This document shows, piece by piece, positions 1 through 12,461 of a DNA stretch of 64,000 nucleotides (its first letter is position 1; each line of letters starts with the position of its first letter). The notes under the pieces are model-generated. The model was not told where the DNA came from. It did no database searches and saw only the letters and a list, made by a program, of their open reading frames with translations. The position numbers were made by a program, and so were the translations under genes. This DNA is from Steinernema hermaphroditum (Eukaryota; Nematoda; Chromadorea; Rhabditida; Steinernematidae), in contig CM059622.1 of assembly GCA_030435675.1 (NCBI GenBank), positions 7,626,001-7,690,000 on the forward strand, read 5' to 3'.

Positions 1-2383
1 AGAAAAGCGCTCTACTTGCTTCATCACAGGTGCTGAAATCAACTCTCAGTCCTTTCTTGTTCTCAGATGGCCACTGAATGTAATGAAGTCGATAACGAGC
101 CAGGGCCGCCTCAGCTACACTTTTGTACTAAACGGAAGCGGATGAATAAGCAGCTGTAAGATGGATTTACCTGGACAAAGCAATCAGTCTTAATGTTGTT
201 CATCCAAAAGTCGGTTTCCTTGTCAAAGTCGCCGAACTGGGACAACAAAGTGAAAAACTGCCTATTGTTCAAAGGGCGCGTCAGTCCAGAAATGTGAATT
301 ACGTTGCTTGCACGGTGCCTAACACAGCGAATTTGACACGATTCTTCAAAAGATCTGTAAACTCACCGAGCGGGACTGACCTCCCTCGAACGCTTGTAAC
401 CATCCACCGTGATGCGTTCACCACCCACAATTGTGTCAGGAGCTTCTTCGAAGTCCTTGTTGTGAGCCTCCTTGCCGTTCTGCTCCTCGCTTTCTTCCAT
501 AGTTGCTTCGGATTCCTGAGATCCCTGAAGAGCAACATCATCACGTTTTTGCGCGAGAAACACTCACGTTTGGAACTTCCTCATCGAAATCCAACTCGTC
601 CTCATTATGGTAGCGTTCAGGCAAACCTGAAAGGGCTGCAATGACTACGCGCCAAGAAACTAGAGCTCAAACCTTTATCGGACTGCTCAGAACTTTCTTT
701 CTCGGGAGGAGAGGGAGAGGATGACACAGGTTCTTCAGAGTGGCGCGCTTCCGCCTCCTCCGATGACTCCTCAGGGGCCTTGTGCTGTTCGTCCACACTC
801 TGGCTCTCTTCCTCCGGATTCGTGGCCGCCATGTTCTCCTCGGCTTCGTCTTTCTGGTCATCTTGGGTTTCCATGGAGCTCTCCTCCTGGCTGACACTTC
901 CGCTTTCGACGTCTTCGTTCTCCGCGGCTGTCATCTCCTCTTCGTTCAGCGGTTCTTTCGCGTCGACCATTTTGACAGCTGAAATCACTTCCTTCAAAAA
1001 TCGCCACTTGCAACTCGCGAACGCCAAAATCCGAAATTGAAAACTCTCTCATGGCATTCGCGGCGGGACCACAAGCCAGCTGATGTCGACCTTTGCCGCG
1101 ACGAACAAAAGTAGCGAAATATTCCAACCACCTCGCAACCACCTACGGATTATGGTTCCCGATTTCGGACTGATTGCTGAATGGCGTGCTTGTGGGATTG
1201 GGAGGTGACCGGAGGTCGACGGAGGCTTTGGTTGCTAGGGAGGGTGCCAGCGCTGTGCGCGCCTTTGGGTTGCCTGCAGGAAGCTTTGGGAAGGGGAGGC
1301 TTTTCCCTTTTACTCGCGCACGTGATTCTTTCTTAGGCGAAGCGCCGCTATTATTTATCCTATTATTAGGTTTCTTTTGGGAGGAAATGGGATCGAACGA
1401 GGCCCCAATGATGCGCGTTTTTCGGTGATTTTTGTTTTAGGGTTATCTCTGCTCACCGTCATCGGCGTTGTCCGCCGGTTCTTCTGTCCCCATTTCTTCT
1501 TCCGTGGGTTTAACCTCCTCTGACGACTCTTCTCTCTTTGCGCTCACATCGTTTTCCTCCTGCGCGATTTCCTCCTTCTCTTCATCCGCATCCTCTGGTG
1601 CATTAGGGTCTTCTAGAACCTCTTCCGACTCTCCCTGAGGCTCGTCCTCCGGACTCTTTTCGCGTTCGTCCTTTTGTGGAACTGCATTTCTGGCGGGCTC
1701 TTCTGATTGCTCCCTTTCTTCTTCGTTATCTTCCTCGGCCACTCCCGATTTTTCTTCCTCTATTTCGTTCGGATCGCCCTGGGTGGCCTCCGCTTCGGCG
1801 GCACTGGTCACTTCCTTCTCTTCTTCTTCTTCTTTTTTGGATGCCGTCGATTCCTGGTCCGAGTCCCGCCGGGAGCGTTTGGTTTCTGGCTCATGGACGG
1901 TCGTGTTTGCGGACTGCGAGTCGTCGGCATCAGCATCGGCGTCGGCATCTGATTCCGACAACCTCACCTGCTCTGAAATGGAATATTACGGTACACAGGC
2001 CGTCAGGATCTCTAGGTACCTGCGTCTTGGCGAGCCCTCTTGAGCGCCTTTTCCTGCTCACTTTTGTAGGCAGCTACGAATGGATTAACAGGCTCGTCTT
2101 TCTAAATCAGTTGCATCGTGACTAGGAAGACCTGGGAGAACTCACTACCGATTCCTCTGCCAATGCCCCACTTGAAGTCACCTCTTCTGCCCGGTTTAGA
2201 TACTAAAATGTGCTGTTAGGACAGAAATCTCATGTCGCGCGATACCTCTTTGAGTCGCTCAAAGAGGACGTTTTTGTTTCCTTGTTTCGGAAGGCCATAC
2301 TTGTCCAACTCTTTCTTCAACTCGACCACCTTTAGTTCCGAGAGCCGTTTGCCGCTTTCGAGCACTGGGTCTTCGTCGGGCAT
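1..2383 (-). CDS. ACIN1: Acinus homologue (SAP + acidic region + RRM), 3' part cut by window edge
   Basis: Acinus is a nuclear protein of the exon-junction-associated ASAP complex, with RNPS1 and SAP18. I read nine exons: 2383-2246, 2202-2149, 2101-2020, 1972-1457, 978-673, 626-568, 524-367, 318-171 and 127-1. All have GT/AG ends and the frame is kept throughout. Exon 1 (46 codons) is a SAP motif: ESGKRLSELKVVELKKELDK followed by YGLPKQGNK. Exons 4-5 are extremely Glu/Asp/Ser-rich, with a repeated Asp-Ala run. Exon 6 holds the YHNEDELDFDEEVPN box. Exons 7-9 give SPAR...NVIHISGLTRP, then FWMNNIKTDCFV and ARYRLHYIQWPSENKK, matching the divergent RRM of Acinus. The N-terminal SAP plus C-terminal RRM order is diagnostic. 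The C-terminal RNPS1-binding end lies outside the window. The intron at 1456-979 is unusually long for this locus. The start at 2383 is the first Met before the SAP motif. Confidence 0.88.
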
Positions 2384-2852
2384 TGCTGAAAACGAGGGAT
2401 GCGATAAACAGAGTGTTGCCGTGCGTGTTCATCGTAGCATATGGTGACAGAGCGCGAAAAAGCGATGTCTTCGTGGGCTGTGATAATTTGCCTCAGGCGC
2501 GAAGTAATCGATGCACGAGAATCAAGGAATGTACAGGTTCTGTCGAGATACGCTCGCACAGATGTTGACTCTAGGATGGCTACGGGAAAAGTGCTGTTTT
2601 GTGCCTTTGGCGCGGCAGAACACTGATTTTTGACTAATTACCCAACTCTGGTGATAAACGAGCCTGATGACAATAACAGTTTATAGATCATTTCAGGGAA
2701 AAATAAAAGAGAAAAAACGAGCGGGAGATCTTTCTGACTTGGCGCATTGCCAAATTCATCAAAAATTAGATGAAAGTCGTGGTAAGAACGATCTCTTCGT
2801 GAAATATTGATGAGTCGCGGTGTGTAACAGCTGTCTGTCTTTCAGGATCCCG
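2384..2852. promoter_or_regulatory. Shared spacer of the head-to-head Acinus/CCDC28 pair
   Basis: This 469-base gap separates the two divergent start codons and must contain both promoters. Just before the plus-strand ATG lies a strong acceptor, CTGTCTTTCAG (ending at 2845), seven bases upstream of the start. Because no coding exon precedes it, I infer a spliced-leader trans-splice site. No TATA box or other named element is evident. An AT-rich patch covers about 2690-2790. Confidence 0.5.
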
Positions 2853-5800
2853 ATGAGTTCAGATGAAGTAGATCTTGAATCCGCCACTGGACCGGCATCA
2901 TCCAGGACGCCGCCGCCTCAGCTCCTCCAGGTTGAACTGGACGAGGTCGCACCGCTTTCGCCAGATCTCAGAACGCCGACGAAAAGAAGCAAGACGACGT
3001 CTATATCCAGTGAGTTCTCCGTGTTCACCACTATCTGAAGGTGCATTAGTTTAGAAACTAGTGACACGCAGTTGGGCTCTCCTACATCGCCTGGCGATGC
3101 TGCCGGCGAGAAACGAGCCTCGTTCTTCCTCCCTCTCTTCGGGCGGAAGCATCATCACCAGTCGTCCTCGGAGAACCTACCTTCCAAGGTTTGTGTTCTC
3201 TGCGAAGTTGCTGCTAGTTGTACATTTTAGGCTGCGGGTACGAAGGAGAAAACTGAGAAGGAAAAAGACCTGACGAAGCCTCAGAAAGAGAAGATTGGCC
3301 CCAGTGGTGATCCGCTGGCTCCGCTTTCCTTTCCGTACAACCTTTTCTCGCGCTTTTTCCATCCCTCGAAGACAGTCACTACGCCCGTCAGGTAGCGACA
3401 GCCATCTGACCATCCAAATACATCCACCTCTTTTAGTCCACCACCCCAGGAGAAAGACGTAAACGAAGAAAAGCAGCCGAACGAATATAGTGTGGGGCAC
3501 ATTGAGTCGAGTGCGGCATCCGCGTCCGGCGATCTTTCGCAAGAATGTGAAGAGGCGGACGAAGGTGAGTCCTTATTTCGAACGGAGATTTAGAAAAATA
3601 ATGGGTTTCGACTGTTAACGTTGTAACGGGGACTTCGAAATTTCTGTAACTACTTCCTGAGAGTCCCTCGAAGTGTTTTTTCGAATCAAGTATTTGTTGC
3701 TTGTGGCATCATCTTGACCTGTTTGTTATGACGTACTCGCGAGTCAATGAAAGGGATTAATCAGAAGGGTTTGACTCGCGGACTGTGATGCTCCGGGCAA
3801 ACCTTTATGCAACCCCTAATTACGCGGACAGCATCCTTACGTCTTTCGATTTCTTTTTTCGTAATGTATGCGGATATTATTAATCTACACTTACGCTTTT
3901 CGTTGCTACCAGGAATTGAAATGAAACTCTCATTAACTGGGGATTAGTGCAGGCCCGTATGTGTATGTATGATCTGTGCTTGTTCAGGCGTTCGTTGAAA
4001 CCGCTGTGTCCTGTGACAATTTCTATAATTGTGGCTAGATGACGCACTCGAAAGGAGCGGATAGGTCCTTGTTCTTAAAGGAAGGAAGTCCCTCAAGAAG
4101 TGAAATTTGAGCCGCGGGTCCGGAATTTCGTATAAATTGGGCACCGCAACAGACGGTGGTTGCGTGATGGGATTAAATTCTAAATAAGCGCTCCGCGGCG
4201 CTCAGAGATTGTTGCACTATGCAGCACTAATGTTTATGTGTTGCGTATTCCACAATGAACGCTGTGAACTTTGCTAGGAGAAGAGCGCATTGGCTGCTTT
4301 CTATTGATGACATTGCCGAACAGAATAAACCTGTCGGATTATACACTGTGCACCCGTATAGTTGTTTGTGGGTGTCAGCTCCGATGTCCTTCGATTGTAC
4401 TAGTTACATACCACAGAGGTGGTCACACCGATCCGCACCAGGCGTTGCTTGTTCACAAACAGGACTACGGTAGTTTTTCTTCATTTTTGCTGTGGCACGC
4501 TGGGTTTTGTTTTTCTCCAGTGATTCATTGAAATGCAGGAAGTAGAGACGGTGTTATTAGTAACTTAACGCCTTCTTCTTTTTTTTGCTAATGGCGAAGT
4601 CGGCGTAGGGGTCCGATTACTATATATCAAACACGCTTATCGACGAGTGACACCACGATATAGTTCGTCTTCTCGCCTATTTGAGTCGAAAGACGACAGA
4701 GTTCGGGTCGTCCTAACCCCTCGGAGTATGCGCCGAGAGGGAATGTCGTCGTCACTAACCATGCGATGCAGTCCGTGAACATCCAATGCACTGCGGTGAT
4801 AAAGAAATGCAAACATAAAAAGTTGCCATCGAAGGGTTAGCGCCAAAAGAATTGAAGAACGATCATCTGCGCATCGGTTTGTGTTCGAGACCTGTTTCTG
4901 TGACCCTCTTCAGAGGAATTCTGATAGAATATCCGGATGCCGTATCCAGAGGTACCGTAAACCGACGATGGTCTTTGGAATGAAATCCCCAAGTTTTGTA
5001 TCCTGAACCAACGGCATTACTCCGTGCAAAACACCTTTTATGGCACAAAAAAGAGCAAATGCTGAAAAAGACACATGCTTCCAGTGCCACCGTGATGGAT
5101 GTCTTCGAGGCTACGGTACTCGGTTATAAACACGAGTTTGGCGTTGTTTACACTTTTGCTGATTCACTGCTCTTTGCACGCTAACGATTTCTTATGATTA
5201 GGCCCTGTACGGTCAGTTCGAACTCTCCCGTCGTTATCAGTCGTTAACCATGCGATAAACATCTTTGGCGACGCCGATCGCTTGCTCGCTATATGTACAC
5301 AGCGCTGATAATAGTCAAGGCGACGTGTGACGGGCGAAGAAGAGGCCGCGGTTCCAGGGTTCAAGACGCCCAGACGGTGTGATTAAATATGTGACCACCG
5401 CATAGTGCGGCGCCTACTGCAGCACATCGTGTTATGCATAAATGAGTCCACGTCCTCATAACTTTTTTTGCCCAGCGGTGGCGAGCGTCATTAATAAATT
5501 GAGCTTTACACTCATGCGTCTGTCCCTGTCGAGGGCCTTGCACTTCCTTGTTGGACAGGCCGAACATAAATAACGAAAGAACGATCACACGCACACATAA
5601 CCTGATTAAATCCACTTCTTCCAGGCGAGGAACTGCCGGGATCGGAGCCGCCGATCGAGTTCACGGCTGGAAGGGCGGCTTCGGAGGAAGCGGACGAGCG
5701 CCAGTCCAGCCAGCAGTCCCTGCTTTCGTTGTTGGAGGAGTTCCGCTCGGGCAACATGAGGGCCCGTGGGTCGGATCGGTTTGTGTCGCCAACTGTGTCC

Positions 5801-6099
5801 GTGTTTCAGTGAGCGACGAGAGCCTGGAAATGTTGCGCGAGATGCACAGACAGCAGCTGGGACTTCATCGGCTGCACGTGAGCCTACACCAGCGTGAACC
5901 CAAACCATTGGAGTGAGTTATGACTTCCCTTCCCCGAATCCCGTATTTTTAGATCTAGCGAGGAGCTGGACAGCGAGTTCGACAGACTGAACGATGTCCT
6001 TTTGAAAGGACTGCGCACTTCAATGTGAGTTCAAGGGTTTGTCGAATGGTATAAGTGGCTAGAAACCATTGCAGGGAGAACTTTACGGCTGCTGGATGA
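2853..6099 (+). CDS. CCDC28 family coiled-coil protein
   Basis: Eight exons fit with GT/AG ends and a continuous frame of about 306 codons: 2853-3009, 3055-3188, 3231-3391, 3437-3564, 5625-5765, 5810-5912, 5953-6024 and 6075-6099 (TGA). The first two thirds are Ser/Pro/Lys/Glu-rich and unrecognised. From about residue 225 the sequence reads SLLSLLEEFRSGNMRA, then ESLEMLREMHRQQLGLHRLH and later SEELDSEFDRLNDVLL. This matches the conserved C-terminal block of CCDC28A/B (the LLSLL..F.SG and REM...L..LH signatures). Vertebrate CCDC28B modifies Bardet-Biedl ciliopathy and binds the mTORC2 subunit SIN1; a nematode role is unknown. The 2-kb intron 4 (3565-5624) is by far the longest. The start follows a probable trans-splice acceptor. 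Confidence 0.8.
3565..5624 (+). other. Long intron 4 of the CCDC28 gene, no gene seen
   Basis: The intron begins GTGAGTCC and ends CTTCTTCCAG. I see only short open frames and no transposon ends. A 13-base string CTAACCATGCGAT near 4757 recurs as TTAACCATGCGAT near 5246, which may be chance or a worn repeat. The length contrasts with the 40-60 base introns on either side, so it may hold regulatory DNA. Confidence 0.5.
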
Positions 6100-6140
6100 G
6101 CGTTTGGAATTGGTTATTGGTGCCTTGGTTTGTAGTATAT

Positions 6141-6146
6141 AATAAA
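6141..6146 (+). terminator. Poly(A) signal AATAAA of the CCDC28 gene
   Basis: A canonical AATAAA lies 42 bases after the predicted stop at 6099, the right distance for a short nematode 3' UTR. It supports the choice of the last exon (6075-6099). Confidence 0.65.
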
Positions 6147-6780
6147 GCCCCGAGCGCACTGTGTCTCTCCTTTTTGCGACGCGATGTTTAAACAAACGGC
6201 GCGGATCTCATTTTTGCAGATGTGCTTCGGTCCGTCCGAAGCCGCTGTTTGTAAGTTGGGCGCCGCTGGTAGCAGCGCGCAGTGTTTACGTGGCCCACTC
6301 GGATTCCCTCGCGCATTGGCTGCGGAAGGCCACGCAATCTGTGGTCGTTGTTTTAAATGGCTCTGGATTCGGGAGGACCGCCAAAGTGCAACAAATTTGG
6401 AGCGAGGACCACTGGCGGTAATTAAGTATGCAGAAAGTGTAAACAGCGCTGACGTGAGTGCCGCGGGCGAATATTCTTTTTGTGTTTATTCGAGGGCCCT
6501 CCTCCAAAAATCGACTCGCAACAAAGGACATCGCGCTCTCTCTCGCCGTCCCCGCCGAAGCCGATCCCCTCGAAGACACGGCCCTCGGAGGGGCGAAGAC
6601 CGTGCGGGATACGTCCCTTCCGACCTCGATTCTTCTTGAGATCCCCGGATTGGCCAAGAGTGCCCCTGCTTCTTCTGTTGACAACAATTGCCGTTTGCAG
6701 CTTTGGACACTGGCGGCCGATCACAGATAATTGGTGACGTAAAACGTCTTTTTTCGTCGCTTTCTTTTGAATTGCAAATA

Positions 6781-7705
6781 TTGGGTTGGCACATATTGGG
6801 TTGAAAATGGGCCACTTTTGTAATGATTGTTTAATTGTATTGTTTCAACCATTTCACTTCAAGGTATTTACCATTTGATTGAACAACTACAGCCCACTCC
6901 TCGAGCAAAAGCTGGGTCCATTGTTCGTAGAATATGCGTAGTTTCGAGTTAAAAAATGTTTTGGTCTCATTTTCGACCCATTTGTCTTATTCGGAATGAT
7001 TTCCTCTGATATCGTCAGTTGTGGATGAGCACAGGTGGTGGTTTAATAGAGCTAAGTGAGTCATAGATAATCAAGAAAAAAGGAATCGCTCTGCTCAAAG
7101 TAGAGAGTTATTCTGGGGGTCAACTTGAAAATGTGAGATTTCAGGCACCAAAGTGTGAAGTGTGACTTTTCTCACATTTGGCCTCTATTTCCCTAAAGTA
7201 AGCATGAGGTCGTGAAGTAGCTATGCGTGCATGGTAGCTGTGAACGATACCTACCTGCTACATGACCCCATAGTCTGTTATACAGTACTGTAGTACTTAA
7301 CCAATTGGAAACACTGGCGATAACAGAAAATGGTGATCCGAAAAGGCCATTTTTTTGAGATTAGCTCATGTTGTGATACATTACCAACACAGCGATAGCT
7401 GCATTCGGTAGGTAAGACTCAGCGATTTAGGTGGTTGAAGGTAGTCACCGTCCACCACACAATTAATACCATAGGAAGCTCGTACATCACTTCGCATTTT
7501 TGCCATCTGGAGGTGCAAAAAAATGACCATAAAAAAAGAATAGACCTCTAACATTAAGAGGCATGCAATGGACAAGTGTTGAATCATAGTGTGGGCTGAA
7601 CGTTCACTGTACTCCTCAAAACGCCCATCTATTTTGCCACAAGTGTAACCATGGCGAAAAAAATGAATGTTTGCCAAGTGACCCATTTTCAATGTGCCCA
7701 CCCAA
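6781..7705 (-). mobile_element. Mariner-like transposon relic (925 bp)
   Basis: The left end reads TTGGGTTGGCACAT and the right end is its imperfect inverse. Both are flanked by the dinucleotide TA (6779-6780 and 7706-7707), as for Tc1/mariner elements. The left arm carries a 7-base insertion (ATTGGGT) relative to the right arm; after it both arms continue TGAAAATGGG. On the minus strand near 6950-6830 a frame reads EEWAVVVQSNGKYL before a stop, resembling the C-terminal end of mariner transposases (ERWQKVV.S.GKYF). At 925 bp the element is shorter than an autonomous mariner (about 1.3 kb) and the catalytic core is not readable, so it is an internally deleted, inactive copy. Confidence 0.75.
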
Positions 7706-7707
7706 TA

Positions 7708-10468
7708 GATCGCGCGCACTCTAATTATGCGTCTTCTGATTCGATTTCGACTCTCCCCGGGCCTCCACGGCTTCCCCGCACGTTCTTGGCCGCGTCTCCA
7801 AGACGCTCGCGGCGAACCTTGGAAGTTCGTCTCTGACACGGAGTGACGTCAGCGCCATCTGCATACCGCCGGGGCGACGGGTTCATCGCCTAACTATGTC
7901 ATCCGCCCTCGGGGCGCACTTTTGAGGGCCCCTCTCGGGGGATTACGGTAGACTGCGGCGCTGTTTGAGGAGACAAGGAGAGTGGAGTTTTTTCGCGTCT
8001 GAATGGAGTGTTAATTGAAGAGATTAGCGGCGAGGGACTCGGGCGCCTCTGCCCCCTGTCCACAGTTCGGAGAGCGACCGAAGAATAAGGAAATCGGCGC
8101 TGTTTTCTGTTTTGCCCCTCTCTGGGCACAGACGATTCCCACGAATTACTACGTTCGCCCACAGAGGAAATTGCGTAGGACTGCACGAGGCGGAGAGGAT
8201 TTCCGAGGCGCGAGGCTAATGGCCGATGATGTTTCTGCAAAACAGATTCTGATTCAGCCCTTCGCTTCCGGCATGTTGCTTCTTAACTAGCTATGCGCTT
8301 CCGATCGGTCTCTCCTCTCCAGAGCCTCCCCCGTGCCGGCGCCGCTTCTCCCCCTTCTGTGTTTCCCTGGGAGTACAAAACGTGACACACGACACAATGA
8401 TCCGCAATTACTCGTAATTGGCCCGTGCCGCCAGGTGGCGACGCCTCCCCACGTTCGCCTCTGGCGTCTCCGGGCCAACTTGGGGCATCTCAGAATGCAT
8501 CGCAAACAAAGAAGAGGCGCCAATTGGGTTCGAACTCCGAGGACAAAAGTTGCGGATTCAGATTCGCCCCTCTTTGTCCGAGAAACATTCCTTTGTCCGC
8601 CGCCTCGACTTCCTTATTGAGTTTAGGCCTGCTTATTCGATTGCTCGGCGTTCGAGTTCCCCGATCAGAGGAGGGCGCCTGAGGTGAAGAGTGCTTCCCT
8701 GATTTCTGAAGAAGTCACATAAATGTTAATGTTGTTCCCTGCAAGAACCGGAAATCTTCGGTGCATCGAACCAGAATCGAAATTTACGACCGTCAAGAAT
8801 CCATATTTGCTTCCTCTGCTACGGCATCCCTTCCAGGCCCCGTTACCGTACCCCTCCTGTGCGTGTTTGTGCAGCGGGGCACCTGCGGGTTAATGAGTTC
8901 AGTTGCAATAACTTGCAAATTCTCATTTGGGTCAATTACCAACGCTCCTGATAATCTATGCGTCGTCTCGCCTCTCCGATCGCCGCGGCGCGTCATGTGA
9001 TCGGCTCTGTTTTCGCGATTTGTATAAACTGTGCAAAGTGCGTGCATGCGGGGACAGTTGGTCCCGCCGCGAGGCATAGAGTACGCGATTGATGGTGCCG
9101 ACTTTTTACAGCGCTGACGGATCGGCCGTGTTGCCAACCGCTGACTATAAGACACTCGCGGCGGGACCAGAGCTCACTTTCTCGCGGCGGGACCGACCAC
9201 TCAAGAGGCTGCAGTCGTGGCAACTGATTTTCGGACTTTCGAAAGGCGATCTCGGTGCACTTTTGTCCAAATAAACAGAGAGATGTTTGCACAATGGCAT
9301 GGCTAGGCGCCGCGACGTCATTGCGGGCGGATTGTCTCCGAACCAAAGCCCGAGGCGAGTCAGCTGGACAGGTCGGCACTACCTGTCGAAAGTGCATGCC
9401 TAATCCCGACACAGAACGGGGCTACAACGGTCCCAAAACGGCAACTACAACCCGGCCGAGCAGAGAACCTACGCACGAACACAGCCCGAGGGCCCAATTA
9501 GCCTGCAGCCGAGACGCATGGTTAGGCCTGCACGAGCGGCGAGACGTCTAAGTTGATTAAGCAAACAGCGAAGTGCACCTCTATTCCCGTTTATTTCGTT
9601 TTTTTTGTGTCGCGTAGGAAGTGTCCCGAGAACCTTTTTTCGTCTTTTTTGCGCCGTCTGCCTCTTCCCCGAGTGTAACAGGCGAATGTTTCGACTGCCG
9701 GATCACGGAAGTCCGATCCGGGGCCAGGAGCGGCCCGCGCAGGCCTGGCCCCGCCCCCCCCCCCCCCCCCCCCATTGTAACAGGGCGAAGCAGTGGCCCC
9801 CACTCCTCAGGTGGAGCGCTCCTCTCCTCCACGATTCGAGAGCGTCGCGCCCTTTTTTTCTCGCGACGGGACCGCCCCTTCGCCAAAAAAAGTGCTGATG
9901 CCCTTTTGTTCGTCGCAACGCACACGTTTTGTGCGGGAGAGAGAGTGTGGGCGGCGGAGAGCCTCCCCGGTGGGAGGGGCGCGGCGCCCGGCTCCGCCTC
10001 GTCTGCAACACTTCGTTGCCGCTCGAGTTGCATAGTTAGCCTCGGCGGTGTGTGTTGCTCGCGACCCCGAGGGGACGTCCCGTCACGATTACCCAATCGG
10101 GCGCGCCCCGCCCCACCAGGTACCCAAACTTGACCTAACTATTCGTGTCCTATCGGCGCACTCGCGCGCCCCTCCGCGTCTTGCAACACTGCCCTCCGGA
10201 GGGGAGGCCCCTGGGGCCCCGGGGACCCTTTCTTGGTCATAGGGGGCTCAGCACCCTACCGTTGCTCCCTTGTGGAGCCGATTCCGACCGAAAATCGCGC
10301 GCCGATCCCCCGGCGATGGGATTTGGCTAATCCTCGCGAAGTCCCACGCCCCGCCTCCTCCTCCGCCGATTCTTAAGGCGATCCCATGTGTTCGTGGCGA
10401 TCACTCCCTCGGGAGCATAGTTAGCCTCCGCGCATCGCGTCCATCCACCGTAATCCCGCCGCCTTCAG
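7708..10468. other. Intergenic region upstream of hmbx-1
   Basis: No exon is supported here. The stretch becomes GC-rich from about 9650 and holds a C20 tract, several copies of the motif CGGCGGGACC (near 9050, 9160 and 9185, with a variant near 9860) and copies of TACCGTA or its inverse (about 7944 and 8847). Open frames such as 9621-10133 are long because of base composition and run on both strands at once. The final TTCAG at 10464-10468 touches the hmbx-1 ATG and is a probable trans-splice acceptor. Confidence 0.5.
9754..9773. repeat. Mononucleotide tract, 20 cytosines
   Basis: Twenty consecutive C on the plus strand (G on the minus) lie in an already C-rich context (CCCCG before the run). 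Long G/C tracts can form G-quadruplexes and in C. elegans depend on the DOG-1/FANCJ helicase for stability. Similar runs occur at 25861-25874 (C14) and 56507-56522 (G16). Confidence 0.95.
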
Positions 10469-12461
10469 ATGACGACGCTCTACACAGTCGAACAGCTCGA
10501 GCTGCTAAGGCGGCTCCGCGGCACGGGGATCTCCATCGAGATGGTCGCTGAGGTAAGTCTCCTACCATAGTCGGGATACGGTATAAACAGGAATGCGCGC
10601 GATATAAACTGTGGACGTGGCTTTGTCTCCGCGAACGACGCGAAAAAACGTCTGTCGAATGCACTCTGCGCGCGTCCTTGAAATTCCGCGTTGTTGCCAG
10701 TCGCGGCCTCGTCGTGATTGATAATCTTTATCTCCGCATGCGCGACCGACTCGCTGTAATACTTTAAACAACCTCTCGGCTAAATTATACCTTTGGCGGG
10801 GTACTGTAGCCGCGCGGGGGACAAAGGCGCAGACAGCAAAAAAACGAATGTTTACCTTTTTGGAAAGTGCGTCGATGACGAAGGCAAACTGAGGTTCTCC
10901 TTTAGGCGTATCGCACGATGGACCAGATGGACACGGAGCTGGACAAGGCGCGCATGGCCCAGGTGGCCGCCCTCCAGGCCCTACTCGCCCCAAAGACCTC
11001 GGCCTTCAGCCTCGAGGTGCCCCAACAGATGGATGTCGCCGCGACGTCGCCCCTCCAGAGCTTCGAAACCTCGAGCCCCATCCTCCTGCAGCACCTCCGG
11101 AGTCAGGCGCCCGTGCCGGTGACCATCAGCGCCTCCGCCTCGACGCCCCCAGTCTCGACGCCCTCCCCCACGGCCATCTCTTCGGTTCAGACGGTGCCGC
11201 TGCCCTCCACCGCCTCCGACAGTCCCACCTTTCTGGGACAGTACCCCCAGCACGAGCGGGGCCCCTCCTCGAGCCCCAACGCCTCATCAAGCGTGTGCAG
11301 ACCTATCCGCTCGCAGAGGACGCCAATGCGCGAGATCACCACCCTCGACGACCCCCGCGAGCTCGAGGAGTTCATGCGTAACGGCGAGGAGGAGTGCATC
11401 GCCATCATGAAGCAGTTCATCACACAGTACTCCCTCCGCCAGACTACCGTAGCCATGATGACCGGCGTCTCGCAGCCCTACATCTCCAAGATGCTCAACG
11501 GCAACCACAAGGAGCTCTCCCTCCGCTGCCGCAAGAACATCTACTCCTGGTACCTCAACATCCGCCGCCACCCCCAGAAGCTCGGTACGCCCACTCCCTA
11601 CCGTACCCCCTTACCGTAGCCTTGCAGCCGCCTTCCTGAACGACCCACAGACGCGCCTCGAGACCAACGGTGATGGTGAACTGATCCCTCAGCGCCGGGA
11701 GCGCTACGTCTTCCGGCCGGTGCTCATCCGGCTTCTGGAGGGCTTCTTCTCGCAGACGCCCTTCCCTGACATGAACCGGCGCGTCGAGATCGCCACCGCC
11801 TGTAACCAGGCCCTCCAGATCGAGAAGAAGGGCGTCGGTCTCATGCCCAAGGAGGTCGTCTCTCCTCAGGTCGTCGCCAACTGGTTCGCCAACAAGCGCA
11901 AGGAGCTCCGGAGGCGCTCCAACGAGGGCGTCGTCCCCTCCTCCAACAACCCCAGCCAGGTACGCCAGCCCCTTCGCTCCCCGGTTACGGTATCCCCTTC
12001 AGGTACCCTCTGACTCGGGCTCGACGCCGTCGCCGTCGAATCCGTCGGTCGACGAGAACGAGGAGAAGCCGATGGAGCCGATCCAGGTGCCGGCGATCAA
12101 GCCCACTGACTTCCTCCTGAATCCGACGCTCGCCCTCCCCGACGCGCCCCTCCTCAACCTCCTCCCGACGACTTCCGCAGCGTCACCCACCTCCACGCCC
12201 GTCACCTTCTTCGCCCACGGCGACTCGCAGGCCGAGGAAGCGCGTCTCCAGGTGCCCCGCGCCGCCGCGATGCTCTCGGAACTGACGGCGCGCCTCCAGA
12301 CGCCCGGCGACGCCGCGGCGGCGCCGACGACGTTCGCCTCGGAGTTCGAGCAGCAGCTGAACGCCTCGTCGATGCTCTCCTCGTTCCTGAACGGCGTCAT
12401 CGCCTCCAGCGTCATCGCCCCCGAGGCCATCTCCGTCGGCATCAAGCCCGACTCCGACTAG
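10469..12461 (+). CDS. hmbx-1: HMBOX1-type homeobox transcription factor
   Basis: Four exons (10469-10552, 10906-11584, 11628-11959 and 12003-12461) give about 517 residues with an intact frame. Exon 1 encodes EQLELLRRLRGTGISIEM, which with exon 2 AYRTMDQMDTELDK matches the N-terminal helix of HMBOX1 (EQIDLLQRLRRTGM...). Residues about 172-245 form the HNF1-like POU-specific domain, including FITQYSLRQTTVAMMTGVSQ and YISKML. Residues about 279-350 are an atypical homeodomain with an enlarged loop, ending VVANWFANKRKELRRR. Human HMBOX1 (HOT1) binds double-stranded telomere repeats and acts as a transcription factor. The rest is Ser/Pro/Ala-rich low complexity. Coding GC is far higher than in the flanks. 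Introns 2 and 3 (43 bases each) carry TACCGTA/TACGGTA. The start codon directly follows an acceptor CCTTCAG. Confidence 0.9.

Noticed and set aside
8521..8545. GGGTTCGAACTCC, a tRNA T-arm-like string
   Set aside because: No A-box at the right distance and no acceptor or anticodon stems; the flanks do not fold.
9621..10133. Long overlapping open frames on both strands in the GC-rich stretch
   Set aside because: Arg/Pro/Gly-rich translation in several phases at once, typical of GC bias, with a C20 tract inside.
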